Assembly (NCBI GenBank): GCA_003151235.1
Contig: PLWZ01000087.1
Location: 62,001 to 126,000 of the forward strand
Reading direction: 5' to 3'
DNA from: Acidimicrobiaceae bacterium
GTDB lineage: Bacteria; Actinomycetota; Acidimicrobiia; Acidimicrobiales; RAAP-2
Length of the DNA stretch: 64,000 nt
Part shown: positions 1-8,218 of the stretch, one piece after another
Numbering within the stretch: the first letter of the stretch is position 1
How the letters are laid out: each line of letters starts with the position of its first letter
Translations under genes and position numbers: made by a program
Notes under the pieces: model-generated
Told to the model about the DNA's origin: nothing
What the model saw: the letters and a program-made list of their open reading frames with translations, nothing else
The model's database searches: none

Positions 1-264
1 CGCTTCACCACCGGGCTGGCGTCGGAGGTCTACGCGGACGGCATCGCGGTGAACGTGGTGTCGCCGTCGGGCCTGGTGCTGACGCCGGGCGTGCTCCACC
101 ACCGGCTCGACCAGTTCACGCCGCCCGAGCGCCACGAGCCCGTCGAGGTCATGGCGGAGGCGGCCTACGTGCTTGCGACCGGGGATCCGGCAACGCTGAC
201 GGGCAAGGTCACCTACGCGAAACAGATCCTGGACGAGGTGGGTAAGTCGGCCGACTCGGCCTGA
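1..264 (+). CDS. Short-chain dehydrogenase/reductase, C-terminal part
   Basis: This is the tail of a gene that enters from the left edge in frame 1 and stops with TGA at 262-264. The 87 visible residues read as an SDR C-terminus: a segment like the 'gIaVNvVsPsG' strand after the active-site helix, then a region resembling the variable substrate loop, ending in a 'LTGK' strand. The active-site Tyr and Lys and the nucleotide-binding Gly motif lie outside the window, so cofactor and substrate cannot be assigned. It is convergent with the hydrolase ending at 299. The family call is fairly safe; the function is not. Confidence 0.7.
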   Translation, partial: RFTTGLASEVYADGIAVNVVSPSGLVLTPGVLHHRLDQFTPPERHEPVEVMAEAAYVLATGDPATLTGKVTYAKQILDEVGKSADSA

Positions 265-298
265 CGGCCCGGGCCCGCTGCAGCGGGATCGGGCGGCC

Positions 299-1678
299 TC
301 AGAACGGCTCGGAGTCCCGAGCCTCCTTGACCAGTTGGTCGGCTTCGCTCGCGCGAAGCACTCCCGCGTTGACCGCCGCGGCCGCGGCGTCGGAGAACTT
401 GGCCACGTAGCCGTCGTGGTCGCCGTACAGGTCGACCAGCTTGTCCTTCTCGAACGGCTCGGAGCCGCCGCCGAGACCGCCCAGCCCCTGGACGGGGCTG
501 ACACCCGTGTTGTGCCCGATCGGCACATCCACGCCCGGCATCCGGACGCCGCCCAGCGCGTTGTGGTGCTCGTCCCGGGAGATGTCGGCCGGGTCGCCCG
601 ACATGTCGATCAGCGGTTGGCCGGGCGGCGGTGGGCCGCCGGTCATCCACCTCTGCAGGTGGCCGAGGGCGGCGCTGGCCGCCGGCACGTAGGAGATGTT
701 CGACGGCGGGTCCGGGTTGGCCCGCCCGACGATGCCGTCGCGTTCGGCCCTGGCCGTCCGGCGCCCGAGTTGGGGAGCCGAGACATGCGATGCTCCCGCG
801 ACCTCCCAGAAGCGGAACCGATCGCTGTCCTCTTGGCGCGCCGCGTGGTAGGCGGGGGCCTCGGTCTCCGAGTTGACCAGCATGATCGGCGCATCGAAGT
901 CGTCGCGGAGCCGGGTGCGGGTCCGGAAGATCGGGTTGGGTCGTTCCGAGGTGGCGTCGAAGACCAGGTCGTCATCGATGCCGGCCCCGCTCCCGAAGTG
1001 AATCAGCACCAAGAACCCGTCGAACGCCCCCGCGATGGGCTCGACCGCGTTGATGTAGGTGGCCAGCCGGGCCGCCGACTGCGACGCGCCGAGAGCCACG
1101 ACCCGCTCGACCCGCAAGCCGCCGAGCGGGTCGAACGCCCCGTCGAGCGAGCCGGTCGGCCGGTTCGGCCCGACCGCGAGGGCCGCCTGGGTGAAGATCC
1201 CGTATGAATAACGGTCGCCGGGGTGCTCGAGGCTCCCGTATCGCTCCGGATCCCAGGTCTTGAGACCCTGGGGCAGCGCGGCGATCCCGTTGACGCCGAC
1301 CTCTTGTGCCGATGCGCACGCGTACGCGAAGCCCTCTTCGAAGATGACCGGCAGCTCGGCCAAGAGCTCGTAGCCGGCCGTGACGTTGTTCCACCCGACG
1401 ACGACGGTGCCGTTGAACCGGGCCGGATCGGCCGGGCGTTGGACGAGCATCCGGGTCCGGAACGGCGCCGACCCTGCCGGCTCTGCCGACCAGTGACCGT
1501 CGGGCCCGAACTCGGCGGTCGGTCGATAGGCGTTGGCCTCGCCGTCGAGGAAGTACTCCTCCTCGATGTAGCCGATATCCGAGAGATCGTCGATGGAGCA
1601 TGCGAAGGGCCAGCCATGCTGGCCGCCGGTCACCGGCCCGATCACGGTCGGAGCCACCGCCTTCTCCGGGTCGCTCAT
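299..1678 (-). CDS. Alpha/beta-hydrolase-domain protein (Abhydrolase_10-like)
   Basis: A 459-residue protein resembling the large 'alpha/beta hydrolase domain-containing' family found beside acyl-CoA genes in actinobacteria. The nucleophile elbow is visible as GASQSA, about two fifths of the way in. An 'AGASH' segment further on looks like the catalytic-His strand. No signal peptide is seen, so it probably acts in the cytoplasm on an ester or lactone. I chose the ATG at 1678 because its ATGA overlaps the stop of the crotonase by 4 bp, the usual sign of translational coupling; the frame stays open further upstream but only as an antisense shadow. It is last in a run with crotonase and thiolase. 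The substrate is unknown. Confidence 0.75.
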   Translation of the reverse strand: MSDPEKAVAPTVIGPVTGGQHGWPFACSIDDLSDIGYIEEEYFLDGEANAYRPTAEFGPDGHWSAEPAGSAPFRTRMLVQRPADPARFNGTVVVGWNNVTAGYELLAELPVIFEEGFAYACASAQEVGVNGIAALPQGLKTWDPERYGSLEHPGDRYSYGIFTQAALAVGPNRPTGSLDGAFDPLGGLRVERVVALGASQSAARLATYINAVEPIAGAFDGFLVLIHFGSGAGIDDDLVFDATSERPNPIFRTRTRLRDDFDAPIMLVNSETEAPAYHAARQEDSDRFRFWEVAGASHVSAPQLGRRTARAERDGIVGRANPDPPSNISYVPAASAALGHLQRWMTGGPPPPGQPLIDMSGDPADISRDEHHNALGGVRMPGVDVPIGHNTGVSPVQGLGGLGGGSEPFEKDKLVDLYGDHDGYVAKFSDAAAAAVNAGVLRASEADQLVKEARDSEPF

Positions 1679-2472
1679 GTGCCCGTGAAGGTCGGCGGTC
1701 GGCGCTCCCGGAAGCTGAGCATCGCCTCCGCCGAGTCGTTGGGGGCCTTCCGGGCGAAGCCGAGTCCGGCGGTCTCGTATCGGAGTGCTTCTTCGAGGCC
1801 GACGTTCATGTTGTGCTGGAGAACCCGCTTCCCCGAACGGATCGCGAGCGGCGGGAGCCCGGCGACCGTCGCGGCCAGCCGCATCGCCTCGTCGAGCGCC
1901 TGCTCGCCATCGGCGAGGCGGTCGAGCAGCCCGAGCCGGTACGACTCGTCGGCCCCAATGTCCCGGCTCGTGAAGATGAGATCGGCGGCCCGGGAGTACC
2001 CGACGATCCTCGGGAGGAAGTAGCTCATCCCCGAGTCCGGGCTGAGCGAGCGCTCGGCGAAGACCGTGCGGAACCGGGTGCGTGTGTCCCCGGTCCGCAT
2101 GTCGCACGCGAGGGCGAGGCTCATTCCGGCGCCCGCGGCGACGCCGTTGACGGCGGCGATGGTCGGCTTGGCGATGCCCGAGATGCCCATCGCCTGGCGC
2201 CCGACCCAGCCGAGCTCGTCGACCCGGACCGAGTGGCTCGCCTCGGCCCGTTCGGCCGGCCGCTGGCCGGTCAGGTCGACGCCCGAGCAGAAGCCCCGGC
2301 CCGCCCCCGTGATCACCAGCACCCAGATGTCGTCGTCATCGTTGACCTGCTCGCACAGGCCGAGCAACTCCTTGGACAACTCGCTGCTGAGCGCGTTGAG
2401 CTTGTCCGGCCGGTCGAGAGTCGCGACGGCCACGTGGCCGTCGCGCTCGAGCCGGAGGTTCGACTCGGTCAC
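1675..2472 (-). CDS. Enoyl-CoA hydratase/isomerase (crotonase family)
   Basis: A 265-residue crotonase, the normal length. It shows the oxyanion-hole segments GRGFCSGVDL and NGVAAGAGMSLALACD, the second of which holds the conserved Gly. An Asp in the SLSPDSGMSYFLPR segment sits where family members place one catalytic acid. It most likely hydrates 2-enoyl-CoA or isomerises a double bond in beta-oxidation. The start is GTG at 2472, preceded by a G-rich Shine-Dalgarno stretch; the longer open frame has no good start. It lies 20 bp after the thiolase and overlaps the hydrolase by 4 bp, so the three are probably one transcript. Confidence 0.88.
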   Translation of the reverse strand: MTESNLRLERDGHVAVATLDRPDKLNALSSELSKELLGLCEQVNDDDDIWVLVITGAGRGFCSGVDLTGQRPAERAEASHSVRVDELGWVGRQAMGISGIAKPTIAAVNGVAAGAGMSLALACDMRTGDTRTRFRTVFAERSLSPDSGMSYFLPRIVGYSRAADLIFTSRDIGADESYRLGLLDRLADGEQALDEAMRLAATVAGLPPLAIRSGKRVLQHNMNVGLEEALRYETAGLGFARKAPNDSAEAMLSFRERRPPTFTGT

Positions 2473-2492
2473 GATCGTTCCCCCCCGCCGGT

Positions 2493-3698
2493 TCAGTTCA
2501 GGCGCTCGATCACCATGGCCATGGCCATGCCCCCGGCGGCGCACATGGTCTCGACGCCGATCGACTTGTCCAGTGTCTGAAGGTCGTTGATGAGGGTGGT
2601 CATGATGCGCGCCCCGGTCATCCCGAATGGGTGCCCGAGCGCGATCGCCCCGCCGTGGGGGTTCAACTGGGTCTCGATGTCGATCCCGGTCTCCCGGCAA
2701 ACCGGCAGTACCTGGGCGGCGAACGCCTCGTTGAGCTCGACCACGTCGACGTCGGAGATCTTCATGTTGGCGGCGGCGAGCACCTTCGGAACGGCGTCGA
2801 TCGGGGCCACGCCCATGATCTCGGGGTCGTTCCCGCTGATCGCCGAGGCCACGATCCGGGCGAGGGGCTTCAGGCCCAGCTGATCGGCCCTGGTCCGGCT
2901 CATCACGAGGACCGCTGCCGCGCCGTCGTTGAGCGGGCACGAGTTCCCGGCGGTGACCGTCCCGCCCTCGGGCTTGAAGGCGGTCGGGAGCTCGGCCAGC
3001 CGCTCGAGCGTGGTGCCGGCCCGCGGGCAGTCGTCCTTGTCGACGACCGTCCCGTCCTCCTTCGTGACCGGTGTGATCTCACGCTCGAAGAAGCCGGCCG
3101 CCTGGGCCGCCACGGCGCGGTCCTGGCTCAGCTTCGCGAACGCGTCCTGGTCCTCCCGGCTCACCTTGAACCGCTCGGCGACGTTCTCGGCGGTCATGCC
3201 CATCGGGATGTAGACGAACGGGAACGCCGAGTCCCGACCGAGCAACTTCGGGTTGAGGCCGCCCGGGCCGATGCCCCGGCCCCGGGGCGCCGGCGGGGGC
3301 TCCTCGCCCTCGGGGACCGGCGGACGCGAGCTCTTCTCGACCCCTGCGGCGATGTACAAGTCGCCCTCGCCGGCCCTGATGGCGTGGGCAGCCGTGCGGA
3401 TCGACTGCAGGCTCGACGAACAGAAGCGATTGAGGGTCAGGCCGGGGACGCTCTGGGGAAAGCCGGCCAGGAGGCCGGCGGTGCGGGCAATGCTGAACCC
3501 GGTCTCCCCGGTCTGGGCAACGTTGCCGCAGATGATGTCGAAGATGTCCGCGCGGTCGACCTCGGGAACCTTGTCCATGAGCGCGTTCAGGATCGTGGCC
3601 ATGAGCTCGTCGGCTCGGTAGTCGACCAGCGAGCCCTTGTTGGCTCGCCCGATGGCGCTGCGAGCCGTCGCAACAATTACCGCTTCTTCATCCGGCAC
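2493..3698 (-). CDS. Acetyl-CoA acyltransferase (thiolase, FadA type)
   Basis: A 401-residue thiolase that cleaves 3-ketoacyl-CoA or runs the reverse condensation. The acylated nucleophile is Cys93 in NRFCSSSL. The C-terminal GGAIALGHPFGMTGAR supplies the His, and CAAGGMAMAM the second Cys. NEAFAAQ, typical of the family, is also present. The start is GTG at 3698 with GAGGAG about 8 bases upstream. It sits 66 bp downstream of an acyl-CoA dehydrogenase and 20 bp upstream of the crotonase, giving three of the four beta-oxidation steps on one strand; no hydroxyacyl-CoA dehydrogenase is next to them. Confidence 0.93.
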   Translation of the reverse strand: MPDEEAVIVATARSAIGRANKGSLVDYRADELMATILNALMDKVPEVDRADIFDIICGNVAQTGETGFSIARTAGLLAGFPQSVPGLTLNRFCSSSLQSIRTAAHAIRAGEGDLYIAAGVEKSSRPPVPEGEEPPPAPRGRGIGPGGLNPKLLGRDSAFPFVYIPMGMTAENVAERFKVSREDQDAFAKLSQDRAVAAQAAGFFEREITPVTKEDGTVVDKDDCPRAGTTLERLAELPTAFKPEGGTVTAGNSCPLNDGAAAVLVMSRTRADQLGLKPLARIVASAISGNDPEIMGVAPIDAVPKVLAAANMKISDVDVVELNEAFAAQVLPVCRETGIDIETQLNPHGGAIALGHPFGMTGARIMTTLINDLQTLDKSIGVETMCAAGGMAMAMVIERLN

Positions 3699-3764
3699 CG
3701 GGATGCTCCTCGTCTCTCGTCTTGCTTGGTTTGCGTTGTTCCCTGGCCGCCAGCGGCGGCGAGA

Positions 3765-4991
3765 CTATTGACCGGCCGCGAGCGGCTCCTTCGGGAGCCC
3801 GAGCGCACGCTCCGCGATGATGTTGCGCTGGATCTCGCTCGTACCCGAGAAGATCGTCCCGGCCCGGCTCCCGAGGAAGACCTGCTGCCAGCGATCGGTG
3901 CGGTAGCCGGTGCCCTCGGGGCGGATCATGCCCTGCGCGCCGACGAGATTGATGGCGACGTTGCCGAAGCGCTTGTGGTACTCGGACCAGAAGAGCTTGT
4001 TGACGCTCGCCTCCGGACCCGGTTCGCGCTTCGCGGCCAGCGTCGACAGCAGGCGCAGGCCCGAGTACCGCATGAGCTCGACCTGCGAATAGGCCCAGGC
4101 AAGGTCCTGGCGGACCAACCGGTCGTCGGCGGCCGACTGCTTGCGCGCCGTCTCGACCAGCTCCCAGAACTCTCGCTCGTAGCGGAGGTGCATGGTGGTC
4201 GCCCGCCCGCCCCGCTCGTTGCCGAGCGTGGTCATGGCCACCCGCCAGCCGTTGTTCAGGCCGCCGATGACGTTGAAGAGGGGTGCCCGGGCCCCCTCGA
4301 TGAACTCCTGGCAGAACCCGCTCGCCCCCGACATCTGGCGGAGCGGCTGAAGGTCGATCCCGTTGCTCGACCCGTCCTCGCGCTTCATCGGGACGAGTAC
4401 GTAGGAGAGGCCGCGGTGCTTGGGCGCATCGGGGTCGGTGCGGCACAGGGTGAACATGGTGTTGGCGAGGTGCGCCCCAGAGGTCCATACCTTCTGGCCG
4501 GTGACGATGACTTCGTCACCGTCGACGACGGCGCGGGTCTCGACGCCGGCCAGGTCCGAACCGTGGTCAGGTTCCGAAAAGCCCTGGCAGTACCGGTCGG
4601 TCCCGTCGATGATGCGGGGCAAGAAGTGCGCCCGCTGCTCGTCGGACCCGTGGACGATGATGGACGGCCCGACCAGGGACTCGCCCATGCCCCGGATCAC
4701 CCTCGGCATGCCGTCCCGGTCGAACTCCTCGTTGAGGACCGCCATCTCGACCCCGTCGAGCCCGCGCCCGCCGACCTCTTCGGGCCACTGCGGGCAGATC
4801 AGCCGCTGTTCGGCCAGTGCCGCCTCCCACTGCTGCCACGCCTCAGCGCGGCTCGCCCCATCGTCTTCGGTCTGCCCGGTGAAGCCGGGCTGCGGGTCGA
4901 CCCCGGCCAGCTGCTCGATCCGGTTCTCGGCGAGGAAGGTCCTGATCTCATCGCGGAACGAGCGAAGCTCGTCGCCCAAGTCGAGTTCCAT
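3765..4991 (-). CDS. Acyl-CoA dehydrogenase, noncanonical active-site position
   Basis: A 408-residue FAD-dependent acyl-CoA dehydrogenase with N-terminal helical, middle beta (CQGFSEPDHGSDLA, VTGQKVWTSGAH) and C-terminal helical domains. In short/medium-chain enzymes the catalytic Glu lies in a YEGTS motif; here that place reads FSGTSEIQ, with Ser near residue 382. This form is common in actinobacterial FadE proteins that place the base elsewhere or work as heteromers, for example in sterol or branched-chain degradation. The start is ATG at 4991 with a G-rich Shine-Dalgarno. It is the first gene of the leftward beta-oxidation run and faces the MFS gene across a 367-bp gap. Confidence 0.9.
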   Translation of the reverse strand: MELDLGDELRSFRDEIRTFLAENRIEQLAGVDPQPGFTGQTEDDGASRAEAWQQWEAALAEQRLICPQWPEEVGGRGLDGVEMAVLNEEFDRDGMPRVIRGMGESLVGPSIIVHGSDEQRAHFLPRIIDGTDRYCQGFSEPDHGSDLAGVETRAVVDGDEVIVTGQKVWTSGAHLANTMFTLCRTDPDAPKHRGLSYVLVPMKREDGSSNGIDLQPLRQMSGASGFCQEFIEGARAPLFNVIGGLNNGWRVAMTTLGNERGGRATTMHLRYEREFWELVETARKQSAADDRLVRQDLAWAYSQVELMRYSGLRLLSTLAAKREPGPEASVNKLFWSEYHKRFGNVAINLVGAQGMIRPEGTGYRTDRWQQVFLGSRAGTIFSGTSEIQRNIIAERALGLPKEPLAAGQ

Positions 4992-5264
4992 GTGCCCCCC
5001 TTATCGCGGCCAGTACCCGCGAAGTTACATCGCCGAAGGGGGCGACCACACGTGGAGCGGAGGTCCTGGTGGGGGACCATGGAAACGGTTGCGTGACGTG
5101 GTCGAACGGCACTCCGTTTTCCCCAGCACTGTTCGGGGTATCTCGACGTTGGGATAGTCCCCGACGCTCATAAGCGCAATCGGGCCCCTGGCAGACCAAC
5201 CCCCCTCGGCACCAGGGGCCGTGCGCGCCTTGGGGGCCGGCGACTTGTACCGATGATCGCTGTC

Positions 5265-5277
5265 GAACGGAGTGTTC
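5265..5277. promoter_or_regulatory. Candidate operator upstream of the MFS gene
   Basis: The sequence is GAAC-GGAGT-GTTC, a 4-bp-arm inverted repeat preceded by the repeated 9-mer GTCGAACGG. It covers the place where the -35 box would sit for the -10 at 5293-5298, a position at which a repressor would block RNA polymerase. No TetR or MarR gene adjoins it in the window, so the regulator is unknown. Confidence 0.35.
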
Positions 5278-5292
5278 ACCTCTCGACCCGGG

Positions 5293-5298
5293 TATAAC
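5293..5298 (+). promoter_or_regulatory. Putative -10 element for the MFS exporter gene
   Basis: TATAAC, five of six bases of the housekeeping -10, stands out in very GC-rich DNA. It would place a transcript start near 5305 and give a leader of about 54 bases before the GTG at 5359. No good -35 hexamer is found 16-18 bp upstream, which fits an activated or loosely recognised promoter. Confidence 0.4.
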
Positions 5299-5358
5299 CG
5301 TCGGCGTGATCAGGATTTCTGACGCCTCAATGGTTGGCCGGTTGGCCGGTCGACGACG

Positions 5359-6978
5359 GTGACCGAGTCGGGCGGCGCGGCCGGGGAGATCGCCGGCGCG
5401 GCGCCCGGACTCGAGATGCGAAACGAGGGTCTCGGGTCTCCCGCCCAGGCGGTGGCCCTCGCGACCCTCTGCGTCGTCCTGTTCCTCACCTTCCTCGACA
5501 ACACGATCGTCAGCGTCGGGCTCGCAAATGTGCAGAGCGACCTGAACGCCGGGGTCAGCTCTCTCCAGTGGGTCGTCAACGGCTACGCGCTGACCTTCGC
5601 GGCATTCATGCTCGCCGCGGGCAGTCTCGGGGATCTCCTCGGCCGGAAGAAGATCATGCTGGTCGGGATCGGCGTGTTCTGCGCCGGGTCGGTGATCGCC
5701 GCCCTCAGCCCGAATGTCGACTGGCTCATCGCCGGTCGGGTCGTGATGGGCCTCGGCGCAGCAGCGTCCGAACCCGGGACGCTCTCGATCATCCGGCACG
5801 TCTATCCCGACCACAAGACCAGGGCCGACGCGCTCGGGGTGTGGGCGGCCGTGTCGGGCCTCGCGCTCGCACTCGGCCCGGTCATCGGCGGCGTGCTGGT
5901 CGGGGTGGCGAGTTGGCGCGAGATCTTCTGGTTCAACCTGTTCTTCGGGGCGATCGCCTTCGGGATGGCGCTGGTCTTCGTCCCCGAGACCGCCGACCCG
6001 CAGGGCCGCCGCGTCGATTTTCCCGGGATCGTGCTCGGAGCTCTGGCGCTGGCCGCCGCCGCGTTCGCTGTGATCCAGGGCGAGCAGTCTGGCTACGGCA
6101 CCTGGTGGATCATCCTGCTGTTCGCGGCGGCAGCGGTCACGGGGCTCGTGTTTCTGGCGTTCGAGCGCAAGGCCAAGAGCCCAATGCTCCAGCTGTCGAT
6201 GTTCGCGCGCCCGCCCATGGCAGGAGCGAACTTCGTCGCGTTCGCGGCGTACTTCGGGATCTTCTCGATCTTCTTCTTCACCGCCCTGTACTTGCAGGTG
6301 GTCGCGAACGCGTCCGCGTACCAGACCGCGCTCGACTTCCTTCCGATGGCCGGCGGCCTGATCATCTCGTCGCTGCTTTCGGGTCGGTGGGTCGCACGCG
6401 TCGGGCCTCGGATCCCGATGACGGTCGGGTGCGTCCTGGCCGGTGCCGGGGTGCTCGCGACCGGCGCGGTGCTAGATCCTCATACCGGGTTCGGCACCCT
6501 CGGCTGGGCCCTGCCGATCGCCGGCGTCGGGTTCGGGATCGCGCTCGTGCCGATCACGTCGACGCCGCTCACTGTGGTGCCCCCCGAGCGCTCCGGGATG
6601 GCGGCGTCGGCCACCAACACCAGTCGCGAGCTCGGCGCCGTCTTCGGCGTGGCCATCCTCGGCTCGATCGTGAACGGCAAGCTGACCGGTGGCCTCGCGG
6701 CGCGCCTGAAGGCGATCGGCATCCCGCCCAGCTTCCAGAGCCTCGTGTTGCACGCGGTCACGGGCGGCGGGCTGAGCAACAGCGCGGCCACCAAGGCGGA
6801 GCAGTCGAAGAATGCCGCCGTGGCGAGGATCGCCAACAAGGTGGTGCAGGCCGCTTACAACGCCTTCGGGTCCGGTCTGCACGCCTCTCTCGAGATCTCC
6901 GGAGCGCTGATGTTCGCCGGCGCGGTGGTTGCGGTCGTCACCATGCATCGTGTCCGCGGCCGCACCTACGAGATCTGA
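5359..6978 (+). CDS. MFS drug exporter, DHA2 family (14 TM)
   Basis: A 539-residue integral membrane transporter of the EmrB/QacA type, expected to expel hydrophobic compounds against protons. The first helix carries LDNTIVSVGL, the DHA2 version of motif D1. The loop GDLLGRKKIM matches motif A, and GPVIGGVL matches motif C of antiporters. The length and spacing of hydrophobic blocks fit 14 helices. The start is GTG at 5359 with no clear Shine-Dalgarno; it follows an 18-residue polar N-terminus. A roughly 70-residue hydrophilic loop before the last helix is rich in Asn, Ala and Lys. The substrate cannot be read from sequence. Confidence 0.9.
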   Translation: MTESGGAAGEIAGAAPGLEMRNEGLGSPAQAVALATLCVVLFLTFLDNTIVSVGLANVQSDLNAGVSSLQWVVNGYALTFAAFMLAAGSLGDLLGRKKIMLVGIGVFCAGSVIAALSPNVDWLIAGRVVMGLGAAASEPGTLSIIRHVYPDHKTRADALGVWAAVSGLALALGPVIGGVLVGVASWREIFWFNLFFGAIAFGMALVFVPETADPQGRRVDFPGIVLGALALAAAAFAVIQGEQSGYGTWWIILLFAAAAVTGLVFLAFERKAKSPMLQLSMFARPPMAGANFVAFAAYFGIFSIFFFTALYLQVVANASAYQTALDFLPMAGGLIISSLLSGRWVARVGPRIPMTVGCVLAGAGVLATGAVLDPHTGFGTLGWALPIAGVGFGIALVPITSTPLTVVPPERSGMAASATNTSRELGAVFGVAILGSIVNGKLTGGLAARLKAIGIPPSFQSLVLHAVTGGGLSNSAATKAEQSKNAAVARIANKVVQAAYNAFGSGLHASLEISGALMFAGAVVAVVTMHRVRGRTYEI

Positions 6979-7099
6979 GCTGGCGCCCGAGCACGGCCAT
7001 GACGGAGGCCAGCTTGCCGCCACGACGTCGAGTTCTGGCGGAGCCAGGGCCGCGACCTGTTCGTGGGGGTCGTCGGCCGGCTGCGCGGTTAGCCCTCTT

Positions 7100-7115
7100 C
7101 GGGGCGTACTCCCCG
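7100..7115 (-). terminator. Candidate hairpin after the MaoC pair
   Basis: CGGGG-CGTACT-CCCCG forms a 5-bp GC stem with a 6-base loop, 5 bp beyond the stop at 7121. No T-run follows. A weaker repeat, AGCTGGC (6978-6984) with GCCAGCT (7008-7014), begins at the last base of the MFS gene's stop codon. Both could end convergent transcripts. Confidence 0.35.
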
Positions 7116-7120
7116 GGTTG

Positions 7121-7543
7121 CTAGGGGTCGAGCCGGGCCGAGGCGGTGCCCGAGAGCACCCGATCGCCGCCCTCGTTGACCGTGACCACGCTGAACGAGG
7201 CCACCTTGCCGTTCTCCCCGTCCTCGATCGAGTCCACGGTGGCCGTTGCGGTCAGGGTGTCGCCCGGCCAGACCTGCTTCTCGAAGCGGACGCCATAGGA
7301 CAACAGGCGGCCGTCGCCGACCCAGTCGGTGAGGAGCCGGCCGGTGACGCCCATGGTCAGCATCCCGTGGGCGAACACGCTCGGGAACCCGGCCACCTTG
7401 GTGGCATAGATCTCGTCGCTGTGCAGCGGGTTGTAGTCACCCGATGCCCCCGCGTACTGGACGATCTGGGTTCGGGACAGGTTCTCGGCGACGATCTCGC
7501 TCCGGCTGTCCCCGATCTTCAACTTCGATGCGGACAGGGCCAT
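7121..7543 (-). CDS. MaoC-family (R)-specific enoyl-CoA hydratase subunit, HadB-like
   Basis: A 140-residue single hotdog domain. The motif YAGASGDYNPLHSDE contains the Asp and His used by (R)-hydratases to add water to enoyl thioesters, so this subunit carries the catalytic residues. Its ATG (7543) overlaps the TGA of the preceding gene by one base, and the two together resemble the HadA/HadB heterodimer of mycobacteria or the two-domain hydratase of sterol and lipid breakdown. I discarded the upstream extension of the frame because the overlap start is better and matches family length. Confidence 0.85.
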   Translation of the reverse strand: MALSASKLKIGDSRSEIVAENLSRTQIVQYAGASGDYNPLHSDEIYATKVAGFPSVFAHGMLTMGVTGRLLTDWVGDGRLLSYGVRFEKQVWPGDTLTATATVDSIEDGENGKVASFSVVTVNEGGDRVLSGTASARLDP

Positions 7544-8088
7544 CAGTCGGACTTCTCCTCGGACTTCGGGGCGGGACCGGCCGTGCGGACGCCCACGCCG
7601 CGGGCGGTGACGACGAGGTTCCCCTCGGCATCGTGCCATTCGGTGATGTTCTCGCTGAACTGCAGGTGCCCCGAGCGCCCCTCGCGCTCCCAGGACTTGC
7701 CTTCCTTGTTGGTCGGGGTGAGCACGTCCCCCACTCGGAGCGGGCGGTGGTACTCGAAGTGCTGCTCGGCGTGGAGGCCGACGCCACCGCCGCCCCCGCC
7801 GCCACCGCGGCCACCGCCGCCTCCGCCTTCGGCGGGCGGCGGGGGCGCCGCTCCGGACCCGGTCGGACCCTTGCCCGACCCGAACCAGAGGTGCCCGATT
7901 GTCGGGCGAAGGAAGTAGTTGGGGTTGAACTGCGCACTCGCCTGGATGAACGTCGGCGGGGCGATGATGCCACCCGCCTCACTCTTCTTCGCGGCGTCCT
8001 CGTCGTGATAGACGGGGTTCGGGTCACCCACGGACCGGGCGAACATCATGATGTGCCCGGCCTCGATCGGGAAGCTCCACTCCGCCAT
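7543..8088 (-). CDS. MaoC N-terminal-like hydratase subunit with polyglycine insert
   Basis: A 181-residue FAS1-type dehydratase N-terminal domain, HadA-like. The equivalent of the hydratase motif reads FARSVGDPNPVYHD: Gly-Asp is kept but the catalytic His is displaced, as expected for the non-catalytic, substrate-holding partner of the HadB-like protein downstream. Around residues 85-103 there is a run of about fifteen glycines broken by one Arg, lying in the loop between the two halves of the hotdog. The ATG at 8088 has a perfect AGGAGG six bases upstream; an ATG-like extension to 8130 lacks one. The glycine run may be a flexible linker or a slippage expansion. Confidence 0.82.
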   Translation of the reverse strand: MAEWSFPIEAGHIMMFARSVGDPNPVYHDEDAAKKSEAGGIIAPPTFIQASAQFNPNYFLRPTIGHLWFGSGKGPTGSGAAPPPPAEGGGGGGRGGGGGGGGVGLHAEQHFEYHRPLRVGDVLTPTNKEGKSWEREGRSGHLQFSENITEWHDAEGNLVVTARGVGVRTAGPAPKSEEKSD

Positions 8089-8218
8089 CTGCGACCTCCT
8101 CGTCGACCCGTCATGCAAACGATTACCCAAGCTGCGGCGCCAACGCTAGTCGGGACACCCACCGTTAGGATGAGCCGCCGCCGGCGGCCCTGAGGCCGGA
8201 TGTCGAGAGGAGCGGGGC

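Larger units (their letters stand above)
4992..5358. other. Divergent intergenic region between acyl-CoA dehydrogenase and MFS exporter
   Basis: This 367-bp gap separates divergent genes and has no convincing gene; the open frame on - at 5025-5279 has no homology I recognise and no ribosome site. The 9-mer GTCGAACGG occurs twice, at 5101-5109 and 5262-5270. The first copy is part of the inverted repeat AACGG-CACT-CCGTT (5105-5118), the second of GAAC-n5-GTTC (5265-5277). The second lies just upstream of a TATAAC -10 element. This suggests one repressor controlling one or both flanking genes. Confidence 0.5.

Noticed and set aside
2631-5096. Very long open frame on + (821 codons)
   Set aside because: It is antisense to the thiolase and acyl-CoA dehydrogenase and is Arg/Gly/Asp-rich, the usual shadow of GC-rich codons. 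The genes on - have full catalytic motifs.
5025-5279. 84-codon minus-strand frame in the divergent gap
   Set aside because: No ribosome site, no recognisable domain, and it spans the likely operator and repeat elements.
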